Positions 51,677-58,558 of a DNA stretch of 64,000 nt are shown piece by piece. The notes under the pieces are model-generated. The model was not told the origin of the DNA. It did not search any database and saw only the letters and a program-made list of their open reading frames with translations. Every line of letters starts with the position of its first letter. The stretch's first letter is position 1. This DNA is from CAVPWP01 sp050789285 (GTDB taxonomy: Bacteria; Pseudomonadota; Alphaproteobacteria; Rhodobacterales; Rhodobacteraceae). The stretch is from assembly GCF_050789285.1 (NCBI RefSeq), contig NZ_JBOUVX010000002.1, positions 124,001-188,000 of the forward strand. The letters are read 5' to 3'. Both the position numbers and the translations under genes were made by a program.

Positions 51677-52066
51677 GTGTTTGAACGGCTTGAGATCTTG
51701 AGGATGGCGGGGGGGCTTGCGGCCCATTCTGCAGCCCGACAGTCGCTTGTCGCGCAGAATGTCGCCAATGCCGACACGCCCGGCTATCGCGCCCGGGACC
51801 TTGAAAGCTTTTCCGAGATCTACAGCACCGGATCGGGGGGCAGTCTGCGGCGCACCCGCGAGGGCCACCTCGATGTCGCTGACAGGCGCGGACCAGAAGG
51901 GCGAGAAATCGCTTCCGGCGGCCAGTCGTCACCCAATGGAAACTCGGTCTCGCTCGAGGACGAGATGATCCGCGCCGTCGAGGTCAAGCGCGGGCACGAC
52001 GTGGCGCTTGCCGTCTATCGCAGCACGCTCGACCTGCTGCGCGCGCCGCTTGGGCGCGGTCGCTGA
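51677..52066 (+). CDS. flgB: Flagellar basal-body rod protein FlgB
   Basis: The 129-residue FlgB begins at GTG 51677 (M/VFERLEILRMAGG), preceded by GGGAGAA. A GTG at 51662 in frame is less likely because the family N-terminus is MFExLEI. The rod signature AQNVANADTPGYRARDLESF follows at about residue 28. The C-terminus VEVKRGHDVALAVYRSTLDLLR is typical. FlgB is the proximal rod subunit. It opens a seven-to-nine gene rod and ring operon with flgC, fliE and fliQ behind it. Confidence 0.92.
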   Translation: MFERLEILRMAGGLAAHSAARQSLVAQNVANADTPGYRARDLESFSEIYSTGSGGSLRRTREGHLDVADRRGPEGREIASGGQSSPNGNSVSLEDEMIRAVEVKRGHDVALAVYRSTLDLLRAPLGRGR

Positions 52067-52092
52067 CCGGGTTCGGGATCGGAGAGGGCAGA

Positions 52093-52485
52093 ATGCCGGA
52101 ATTGAGCGAGACTTTGGGACTTTCGGCAAGCGGCATGCGGGCGCAGTCCGACCGCTTGCGTCTACTGTCAGAAAACATCGCCAATGCCGATACGCCCGGC
52201 TATCGCCGGAAGTTGGCGAGCTTCGAGGAAGCCGTGGCCGGCGGTCGTGGAACAGGGCAGGTTCAGGCGGGGCCCGTCACCCTGGACCGGCGAGAGTTGC
52301 CCCGGGTCTTCGATCCGTCGCACCCGATGGCCGATGAAACCGGTCATTATCTGGGCTCGAATGTCGACATCGTGGTCGAAATCGCGGACGCGCGCGAAGC
52401 GCAGCGCAGCTATGAGGCGAACCTCAGAATGTTCGATCAGGCCCGCCAGATGACGCGCGGCCTGCTTGAACTGCTCCGCCGGTAG
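52093..52485 (+). CDS. flgC: Flagellar basal-body rod protein FlgC
   Basis: A 130-residue FlgC. The N-terminal rod motif is LSASGMRAQSDRLRLLSENIANADTPGYRRK (in part). The C-terminal DAREAQRSYEANLRMFDQARQM is the conserved helical end. It forms part of the proximal rod with FlgB and FlgF. A GGAGAGGG site precedes the ATG. It is shorter in the central loop than enteric FlgC, as is usual in this group. Confidence 0.94.
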   Translation: MPELSETLGLSASGMRAQSDRLRLLSENIANADTPGYRRKLASFEEAVAGGRGTGQVQAGPVTLDRRELPRVFDPSHPMADETGHYLGSNVDIVVEIADAREAQRSYEANLRMFDQARQMTRGLLELLRR

Positions 52486-52496
52486 GAGGACCCAGA

Positions 52497-52787
52497 ATGG
52501 ACATCAGATCGACGCTTGCCGCACAAGGCTATGCGGCAACCCGCCCGGCCACCGCGCCGAAGCCGGAGCCAGGCGGGACCGTCGCGACCTTCGCAGACGC
52601 CGCGCGGAGTTTCGCCGCGACGGTCGCTGAAGGCGAAGCCACGGCGAAGGCCGCGCTGACAGGCGGGGCGGATTCCCTGGCACTGGTGCAGGCGCTGGCC
52701 GAAACGCAGCTGGCAGTGGATACCGCCGTCACGGTGCGCGACAGGGTGGTCGAGGCCTACCAGGAAATCCTGCGGATGCCGGTCTGA
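52497..52787 (+). CDS. fliE: Flagellar hook-basal body complex protein FliE
   Basis: The 96-residue FliE is recognised by its C-terminal half: GGADSLALVQALAETQLAVDTAVTVRDRVVEAYQEILRMPV (in part). FliE links the MS ring to the rod. An AGGAGG ribosome site precedes the ATG. The N-terminal 45 residues are proline- and alanine-rich and poorly conserved. It is 11 bases downstream of flgC and 3 bases upstream of fliQ. Confidence 0.93.
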   Translation: MDIRSTLAAQGYAATRPATAPKPEPGGTVATFADAARSFAATVAEGEATAKAALTGGADSLALVQALAETQLAVDTAVTVRDRVVEAYQEILRMPV

Positions 52788-52790
52788 TCG

Positions 52791-53057
52791 ATGGACGAGA
52801 TGGTCTTCTTCGACACGCTCCGCCAGGGACTTTGGGTCTCGGTCGTCATGTCGACCCCTATCCTCGTGGCGGCGCTGGTGGTTGGCCTGGTGATCGGCCT
52901 GTTCCAGGCCCTCACCTCCATCCAGGAAATGACGCTGACGTTTGTGCCGAAGCTTGCGGCGATGGTGGTCGTCTTCTGGGCGTCGATGTCCTTCATGACG
53001 ACGACACTGACCGCCTTCTTCACCGGCGAACTCATCCCCTTGATGGCAAGGCTCTAG
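52791..53057 (+). CDS. fliQ: Flagellar export gate protein FliQ
   Basis: An 88-residue inner membrane protein with two transmembrane helices (SVVMSTPILVAALVVGLVIGLF and LAAMVVVFWASMSFMTTT, each given in part). The FQALTSIQEMTLTFVPK loop is diagnostic of FliQ. It builds the FliP-FliQ-FliR export gate. Its gene sits in the rod operon and not with flhB and fliR. The start is only 3 bases from the fliE stop, so translation is coupled. Confidence 0.95.
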   Translation: MDEMVFFDTLRQGLWVSVVMSTPILVAALVVGLVIGLFQALTSIQEMTLTFVPKLAAMVVVFWASMSFMTTTLTAFFTGELIPLMARL

Positions 53058-53060
53058 GTC

Positions 53061-53783
53061 ATGGAAAACGCGCTTTACACCGCCTTGACCCGGCAATCGG
53101 GCCTTCTGCGCGAGATGGATCAGGTCGCCAACAACATTGCCAACATGTCCACCACCGGCTTCCGGCGCGAAGGGCTGATCTTCTCGGAATTCGTGCAGGG
53201 AACCGGGCCGGGCGAACCGTCGCTGTCGATGGCGGCCGCGCGGGTCCGCGACACGGACCTGCTTCAGGGCGCCCTGCGCCAGACCGCCTCTCCGTTCGAC
53301 ATGGCGATCGAAGGGCCCGGCTTTTTCCTGATCGAGACACCGGCCGGCGAACGGCTCACGCGCGCGGGCAACTTCTCGCCGTCGGCCGCGGGGGAACTGG
53401 TCACACCCGACGGCCATCGCCTTCTTGCCGAGGGCAGCGCGCCGGTCTTCGTCCCGCCCGACGCCTCGGTAATCGCCCTTGGCGCCGATGGCACCCTTTC
53501 CGCGGACGGGGCGCCGATTGCGCGGATCGGTCTTTGGGAGCCGGTCGATCCGATCGATCTCGGCCGTCAGGACGGGGTGCTTTTCGCGGCCGCCTCGGGG
53601 ATCGCACAGGTCGAGGAAGGGCGCATCCTGCAAGGATTCCTCGAGGGATCGAACGTCAATCCGATCGCGGAAGTTGCCAGAATGATCGAGGTGCAGCGCA
53701 GCTATGAAATGGCGCAAAGCTTCCTCGACACGGAGGACGAGCGCATTCGCAACGTCCTGCGCACCATACCCGGACAGCAGTAA
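53061..53783 (+). CDS. flgF: Flagellar basal-body rod protein FlgF
   Basis: The 240-residue FlgF starts MENALYTALTRQSGLLREMDQVANNIANMSTTGFRREG (in part). It has the N-terminal rod motif ANNIANMSTTGF, the middle FDMAIEGPGFFLIETPAGE and the C-terminal EVQRSYEMAQSFLDTEDER. It is a proximal-rod subunit. The ATG comes 3 bases after the fliQ stop (CTCTAGGTCATG). Family length is normal. Order flgF-flgG-flgA-flgH is conserved. Confidence 0.94.
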   Translation: MENALYTALTRQSGLLREMDQVANNIANMSTTGFRREGLIFSEFVQGTGPGEPSLSMAAARVRDTDLLQGALRQTASPFDMAIEGPGFFLIETPAGERLTRAGNFSPSAAGELVTPDGHRLLAEGSAPVFVPPDASVIALGADGTLSADGAPIARIGLWEPVDPIDLGRQDGVLFAAASGIAQVEEGRILQGFLEGSNVNPIAEVARMIEVQRSYEMAQSFLDTEDERIRNVLRTIPGQQ

Positions 53784-53795
53784 AGGAGGACCGCG

Positions 53796-54581
53796 ATGCG
53801 CGCCCTTTCCATCGCCGCCACGGGCATGAGTGCCCAGCAGATGCGGGTCGAGGTGATCTCGAACAATCTCGCGAACATGAATACCACCGGCTACAACGCG
53901 CGCCGGGCGGAATTCGCAGACCTGCATTACCAGCAGGTCACCCGGGCGGGGGCGGTCAACGCCTCGGACGGCACGACCTTGCCGACCGGGGTTCAGGTGG
54001 GTCTCGGGGTGCGTCCGGCCTCGGTCTCGGTCACGTTGCAGCAAGGCTCGGTCGCCGCGACCGGCGGCGACCTCGACCTTGCGATCGAGGGTCAGGGATT
54101 CATCGAGGTCACGCTTCCCTCGGGGATCTCGGCCTTTACCCGGGACGGGGCGCTCAAGCGGTCCGCCGACGGCCTTGTCGTTACCTCCGAAGGTTATCCG
54201 GTGGTGCCCGACATCACGATCCCGGAGGATGCGCGATCGATCTCGATCAATGCCGATGGCGAGGTCTATGCCTATTTCAACGACCAGGTCGAAGCCGAAT
54301 TGCTGGGGCAGTTCACCCTTGCAGGCTTTTCGAATCCCAAGGGCCTCGAGGCCATCGGATCGAACCTGTTCCTGGAAACCGGCGCATCCGGCCCTGCGCT
54401 GGTTGCCGACCCCGGAACCGACGGGCTCGGGACCCTTCGGCAGGGCTATCTCGAGCAAAGCTCGGTCGATCCGGTGCGCGAGATCACCGAACTGATCGAG
54501 GCGCAGCGCGGGTACGAATTGAACGCCAAGGTCATCACGGCAGCGGACCAGATGCTGTCGGCGACGACACAGATTCGATGA
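53796..54581 (+). CDS. flgG: Flagellar distal rod protein FlgG
   Basis: The 261-residue FlgG carries RALSIAATGMSAQQMRVEVISNNLANMNTTGYNARRAEF (in part), a central DLDLAIEGQGFIEVTLP and the conserved C-terminus EITELIEAQRGYELNAKVITAADQMLSATTQIR (in part). It forms the distal rod that drives torque to the hook. An AAGGAGG site lies before the ATG. It overlaps flgA by four bases (ATGA). Confidence 0.96.
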   Translation: MRALSIAATGMSAQQMRVEVISNNLANMNTTGYNARRAEFADLHYQQVTRAGAVNASDGTTLPTGVQVGLGVRPASVSVTLQQGSVAATGGDLDLAIEGQGFIEVTLPSGISAFTRDGALKRSADGLVVTSEGYPVVPDITIPEDARSISINADGEVYAYFNDQVEAELLGQFTLAGFSNPKGLEAIGSNLFLETGASGPALVADPGTDGLGTLRQGYLEQSSVDPVREITELIEAQRGYELNAKVITAADQMLSATTQIR

Positions 54582-55024
54582 TCGACCGCGTGCTTCTTCC
54601 CATGCTGGCCCTACTTGCTGTCGCGCCGGCGGCGGCAGCCGAGACGGTGTTGGCCGCGCGCACCATCCGGGCGCAGGCGCTGATCGGACCCGAGGACATC
54701 ACGATCGTCGATGCGGTCGTTCCCGGCATGCTTCAGGCCGGCGATCCGATCATCGGCATGGAAGCCCGCGTCGTCCTTTACGCCGGACGTCCGATCCGTC
54801 CGGCCGACATCGGCCCGCCCGCGATTGTCGATCGCAACGGAATCGTCGTGCTCGTCTACAGGCAGGGTGGCCTGTCCATCGAGACCGAAGGCCGGGCGCT
54901 GGGCCGCGGCGGCGTCGGCGATCGACTTCGGGTCATGAACCTTTCTTCCCGCACGACCGTCACGGGCGAAGTGCGCGAGGACGGCACCGTTCTTGTCGGC
55001 GGCGCCGTGGCCGAAAATCCGTAG
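54578..55024 (+). CDS. flgA: Flagellar P-ring assembly chaperone FlgA
   Basis: The 148-residue protein starts with a signal peptide (LLPMLALLAVAPAAAAETV, cleaved near residue 21). It then has the SAF-type domain RTIRAQALIGPEDITIVDA, which is the FlgA pattern. The end ...GGVGDRLRVMNLSSRTTVTGEVREDGTVLVGG (in part) is typical. FlgA assists FlgI to form the P ring in the periplasm. Its start overlaps flgG (ATGA). Confidence 0.92.
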   Translation: MIDRVLLPMLALLAVAPAAAAETVLAARTIRAQALIGPEDITIVDAVVPGMLQAGDPIIGMEARVVLYAGRPIRPADIGPPAIVDRNGIVVLVYRQGGLSIETEGRALGRGGVGDRLRVMNLSSRTTVTGEVREDGTVLVGGAVAENP

Positions 55025-55032
55025 GAGTTCAC

Positions 55033-55767
55033 ATGAAGTTCCGCAGCCTGTCCGCCCTTCTGATCGCATCGACACTCGCCTCGGGCTGCAGCCGGCTTGG
55101 CGACGTCGGACGCGCGCCGGGCCTGACGCCGGTCGACGATTCGCTCGAGGTTCGGGCAATGGCGACGCCGGGATTTCCCGTGGCCCTCGATAGCTCGCAA
55201 CGCGCCGACCGCGCATCGCTCTGGAGCGGCACGCGAAGCTCGCTGCTCGGCGATCGCCGCGCCAACCTGCGCGGCGACATCCTGACGGTCGTGGTCGAGA
55301 TCGACGACAGTGCGGAAATCTCGAACAGCACGTCCCGGTCGCGCGCGGGGTCCGAAGGGATGGGGATCGACGCGCTGTTCGGCATTCCCCAGCGCCTGAA
55401 CGACCGCTTGCCCGAGGGCGCCTCGATGGGGGATGCGGTCCGGCTCGATTCCACGTCCCGGTCGCGCGGCGACGGGTCGGTCAGCCGCAACGAGCAGCTT
55501 GAACTGCGGGTCGCCGCGACGGTGGTCGACGTGCTGAACAACGGCGTGCTCAAGATACAGGGAAGCCAGGAAGTCCGGGTAAACTTCGAAATCCGCGAAC
55601 TCATCGTGACCGGATTTGTCCGCCCCGAGGATATCTCGCGGCAGAACGAGATCACCTATGACAAGATCGCCTCGGCGCGGATCTCTTACGGCGGGCGCGG
55701 TCAGATCTCGGACGTCCAGCAGCCCCGCTACGGGCAGCAGATCGCCGACATCGTTCTGCCGTTCTGA
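55033..55767 (+). CDS. flgH: Flagellar L-ring protein FlgH
   Basis: The 244-residue outer-membrane lipoprotein has a signal peptide with the lipobox LASGC (Cys at about residue 19). The later GDILTVVVEIDDSAEISNSTSRSR and VDVLNNGVLKIQGSQEVRVNFE match FlgH. It ends ISDVQQPRYGQQIADIVLPF. It forms the L ring around the rod. An AGGAG site precedes the ATG, 8 bases after flgA. FlgI, its P-ring partner, is not seen in this window. Confidence 0.95.
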   Translation: MKFRSLSALLIASTLASGCSRLGDVGRAPGLTPVDDSLEVRAMATPGFPVALDSSQRADRASLWSGTRSSLLGDRRANLRGDILTVVVEIDDSAEISNSTSRSRAGSEGMGIDALFGIPQRLNDRLPEGASMGDAVRLDSTSRSRGDGSVSRNEQLELRVAATVVDVLNNGVLKIQGSQEVRVNFEIRELIVTGFVRPEDISRQNEITYDKIASARISYGGRGQISDVQQPRYGQQIADIVLPF

Positions 55768-55774
55768 CACGCGG

Positions 55775-56299
55775 ATGGGCCACGTTCTTGCCGTCGTGAT
55801 CGTGCTGCTGGGGCTTGGGGCCGGGATCGGCGCCGGCATGCTGCTTGCCCCACCAAAGGAAGAAGCCCGCGCCTGCGATGCGGTGCCAGAAGAAGACTGC
55901 ACGCCCGAAGATGGCGCAGTGCCATCCGGGCCGCCTCCCGAACCCGGCGCCCTGCCGTCGCCGGCGCCGGGCGAGGCCTTCGACTATGTCCGGCTCAACA
56001 ACCAGTTCGTGATCCCCGTCATCAGCGGTGACAGCGTCGCAGCCCTTGTCGTGATTTCGTTGACGCTTGAAGTGACGAGCGGCACGAATGCAGCCGTGTT
56101 CGACCGCGAACCGCGTCTGCGCGACGCCTTCCTGCAGGTGCTGTTCGATTTCGCCTATGCCGGGGGCTTCGACGGGCCCTTCACCCAAAGCAGCAACCTT
56201 GCCGCCCTTCGCCGCGGCCTGCGCGAGGCCGGGCAGACCGTCGTCGGCCCGGATGTTCGCGACGTCCTGATCGTCGACATCGTCCGCCAGGAAGTCTGA
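55775..56299 (+). CDS. fliL: FliL-like basal-body associated protein
   Basis: A 174-residue protein with an N-terminal membrane anchor (LAVVIVLLGLGAGIGAGMLL) and a proline-rich linker. It has a periplasmic domain whose end reads FDFAYAGGFDGPFTQSSNLAALRRGLREAGQTVVGPDVRDVLIVDIVRQ (given in part). The final DVLIVDIVRQEV pattern and length fit FliL, which supports the stator. It sits 8 bases after flgH, as in related clusters. The middle domain is divergent, so I am less certain than for its neighbours. It converges on the fliJ-like gene. Confidence 0.75.
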   Translation: MGHVLAVVIVLLGLGAGIGAGMLLAPPKEEARACDAVPEEDCTPEDGAVPSGPPPEPGALPSPAPGEAFDYVRLNNQFVIPVISGDSVAALVVISLTLEVTSGTNAAVFDREPRLRDAFLQVLFDFAYAGGFDGPFTQSSNLAALRRGLREAGQTVVGPDVRDVLIVDIVRQEV

Positions 56300-56319
56300 A
56301 CCAGGGGCGACCGTCGGAC

Positions 56320-56691
56320 TCAGCCCGGATGCCCCATGGGGGTCCTCCGCCTGCCTTGCGCCCCGATCAGTCTGTCGAGCGCGACCTTGCGGCCAAAGGC
56401 GCGGCGCACGGACGCGAGGCGCATCTCGCGCGCGGCCCGAAAGGACGCAAGTTCGCGTTGATGGGCTGCGATGCGTGCGTCGCACCAGGCGATCCAAGGC
56501 GGAAGCCGCGCGGCCGCCGCGGGATCGATGCCCTGGCCCAGCGCTTCCTGACGTACGCGTTCGCGGCGCAGACGGGCGATCTCGGCAATGATGCGACCCT
56601 CTTCCATGGTGATTTTCCGAAGCTCCAGAAGCTCTCCATCGAGCGCTGCCTGGGCGATCTGACCCAGCTCGCGGGGGACCGGCGGCCTCAT
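56320..56691 (-). CDS. Small helical protein downstream of flhB, FliJ-like candidate
   Basis: The 123-residue product begins MRPPVPRELGQIAQAALDGE and is almost wholly helical and charged: LLELRKITMEEGRIIAEIARLRRERVRQEA, then DARIAAHQRELASFRAAREMRLASVRRAFGRK (in parts). That long coiled-coil profile is what FliJ-type export components look like, but I see no diagnostic motif, so FliJ is only a candidate. The ATG at 56691 overlaps the flhB stop by four bases (ATGA), which supports real translation. The long open frame in which it lies extends upstream as noise opposite flhB. FliJ is otherwise missing from this window. Confidence 0.6.
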   Translation of the reverse strand: MRPPVPRELGQIAQAALDGELLELRKITMEEGRIIAEIARLRRERVRQEALGQGIDPAAAARLPPWIAWCDARIAAHQRELASFRAAREMRLASVRRAFGRKVALDRLIGAQGRRRTPMGHPG

Positions 56692-57782
56692 CTCCGCCCG
56701 CCCCCGGCGCGGCGGCGCATGGCCTCGGCGAAACGGATCGCGGCCGCGACCGGACGATAGTGCTCGGGCAGGACTTCTTCTCCAAGACCGATGGTCGCGT
56801 GAAGGGCGCGGGCCGTCGGCGGGTCGCGGTGGATCGGCACGGCGGCCTGCGCCGCGGCCTCGCGGATGCGCCTTGCCACATCGTCGACCCCTTTCGCCAC
56901 GCAGATCGGCGCGCGGCCGCTGCCGCGGTCCCAGCGCAAGGCGACGGCGTAGTGTTCGGGGTTCACGATCACCACATCCGCCGTGGGCACCTCGCCCAGC
57001 ATCCGGTTCGTCGCGATATCGTAACCACGCTGGCGCCGCGCCTGCTTGAGGTAGGGGTCGCCCTCGGATTCCTTCAGTTCGTCGGTCAATTCCTTGCGCG
57101 ACATGCGGTGGCGGCGGGCATGGTCGGCCACCTGCCAGACGTAGTCGACGCCCCCAAGAACAAGCGAGATCGCGACCACGATGCCCAGAAACGCCACCGA
57201 CAGCTTTAACAGGCCGACCACGATCGCGGCCGGTTCGGACGTCGCCGTGGCAAGAATCGCCGGCAGACGGCTCCATAGGAAAAGCCCCAGAACGACGCTG
57301 TAGATCGCCAGTTTGACGAAGCTCTTGGCGAATTCGAACAGCCCACTGCGCCCGAACTTCTGCTTTGCCGTGTCGATCAGGGAAATCCGCGAAAGCTTCG
57401 GCATGACCTTCGTGGGGGCGACGACGAAGGCGCGCTGGGCAAGAATCGCCACCAGCGCAAGGCCCGCCGGCCCAAGAAACCAGACCATCGACGTTTTCAG
57501 GGTATGAGCAAGGACGCCACCGGCGAAGGCGGTACCTCCACCGACAAAGAGAGCCCGTGAAAGCGGGCCCGCCTGATCGAGCATCGTCGCCAGGAAGGCG
57601 GCCGCGGACGACAGCGCCTGCGGACCGGCCGCCAACGCGACGACGATGAAGCCACCATAGGCAGCCGTCGCCGTCAGATCCGCGGACGAGGGGACTTCGC
57701 CTTCGCGCCGGGCGTCGTCCAGCCGCTTCTGCGTGGCCTCGTACGGCTTGTCGTCGTCGGCCTCGGCGTTGTCCTGGGCCAT
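56688..57782 (-). CDS. flhB: Flagellar export gate protein FlhB
   Basis: The 364-residue FlhB has four hydrophobic segments in the first 220 residues and a cytoplasmic C-terminal domain. That domain carries the self-cleavage motif NPEH (274-277; NPTH in most species), followed by YAVALRWDRGSGRAPICVAKG. FlhB receives the switch signal from FliK and cuts itself between Asn and Pro. The ATG at 57782 (MAQDNAEADDDKPYEATQKRL) shares its T with the fliR stop. A Glu in place of Thr in the motif is notable but does not touch the Asn-Pro bond. Confidence 0.95.
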   Translation of the reverse strand: MAQDNAEADDDKPYEATQKRLDDARREGEVPSSADLTATAAYGGFIVVALAAGPQALSSAAAFLATMLDQAGPLSRALFVGGGTAFAGGVLAHTLKTSMVWFLGPAGLALVAILAQRAFVVAPTKVMPKLSRISLIDTAKQKFGRSGLFEFAKSFVKLAIYSVVLGLFLWSRLPAILATATSEPAAIVVGLLKLSVAFLGIVVAISLVLGGVDYVWQVADHARRHRMSRKELTDELKESEGDPYLKQARRQRGYDIATNRMLGEVPTADVVIVNPEHYAVALRWDRGSGRAPICVAKGVDDVARRIREAAAQAAVPIHRDPPTARALHATIGLGEEVLPEHYRPVAAAIRFAEAMRRRAGGGRR

Positions 57783-58558
57783 CAGCCGCCACCTGACGGG
57801 TTCAGCACGAAAAGAAGCAGGCGCCGGTGCCATTCGGCAAGGATCAGGGGCGCACCGACCAGAAGAAGCCCCAACGCCCCAAGGGTGATTGCCGGAGCCC
57901 CGACAAAGGCCACCATGAGTTGCGGCATGGCACGGTTGATGACCCCAAGTGCAAGGTTGTAGATCAGCGAAGCGATCACGAAGGGCGCCGACAGAACAAA
58001 GGCGAGGGCGAAGGCCTGCGCCGTCCGTTCGACCCCCCAGGCGCCCAGCGCTTCGGGCGATGGAAGACGTCCGGCGGGAAAGAGGTCGTAGGACAGCACA
58101 AGGAACTCGGCCAGGCGCACGTGCAGTCCTGCCATCGTCGCCAACGCAAGGGCCGCGACGACGAGAAGGTGCGAAATCGCCGGTTGCGGCTCGACCGAGG
58201 CACCGGCGAACAACTGCGCAAGAGAGGTCGCCTGGGCCGCGATCGTGCCGGCCGTCTGAAGGGCCAGAATGAAAAGCCGCAGCGCGATGCCAAGGGCAAG
58301 GCCGGCCACGACTTCGGCCAGAAACACCTTGGGCGACAGGGCTGCGCCAGCCTCGATCGAGGTCACGTCGGGCGTCACCGCCGGCGCGACCACGGCCGTG
58401 AAGGCCAGGGTCAGGACAAGCCGGACGCGCGCCGGCACGATACGCTCGCCGAACGCCGGCAAGAGCGCCATGGCCGCACCGATGCGCAGGAACACGAGAA
58501 ATCCGGCGACAAGCGCCGACTGCACGAGACCCAGCGCATCTGCCAGCGTGGCGATCAT
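57782..58558 (-). CDS. fliR: Flagellar export gate protein FliR
   Basis: A 258-residue membrane protein with about six hydrophobic segments. FLRIGAAMALLPAFGERIVPARVRLVL (in part) and the ATSLAQLFAGASVEPQPAISHLL segment are characteristic of FliR. PFVIASLIYNLALGVINRAMPQLMVAFVG (in part) is the conserved C-terminal section. It forms the export gate with FliP and FliQ. The ATG at 58558 overlaps the flhA stop by four bases (ATGA), and its stop shares a base with flhB. No fliP is seen in this window. Confidence 0.94.
   Translation of the reverse strand: MIATLADALGLVQSALVAGFLVFLRIGAAMALLPAFGERIVPARVRLVLTLAFTAVVAPAVTPDVTSIEAGAALSPKVFLAEVVAGLALGIALRLFILALQTAGTIAAQATSLAQLFAGASVEPQPAISHLLVVAALALATMAGLHVRLAEFLVLSYDLFPAGRLPSPEALGAWGVERTAQAFALAFVLSAPFVIASLIYNLALGVINRAMPQLMVAFVGAPAITLGALGLLLVGAPLILAEWHRRLLLFVLNPSGGG

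Noticed and set aside
54856..56881. Long minus-strand frames opposite flgH and fliL
   Set aside because: They run through convincing flagellar genes and carry no motif of their own.
56692..57792. Upstream extension of the fliJ-like frame opposite the flhB coding region
   Set aside because: Only the last 123 codons have a helical protein profile and a coupled start; the rest is out-of-frame flhB.
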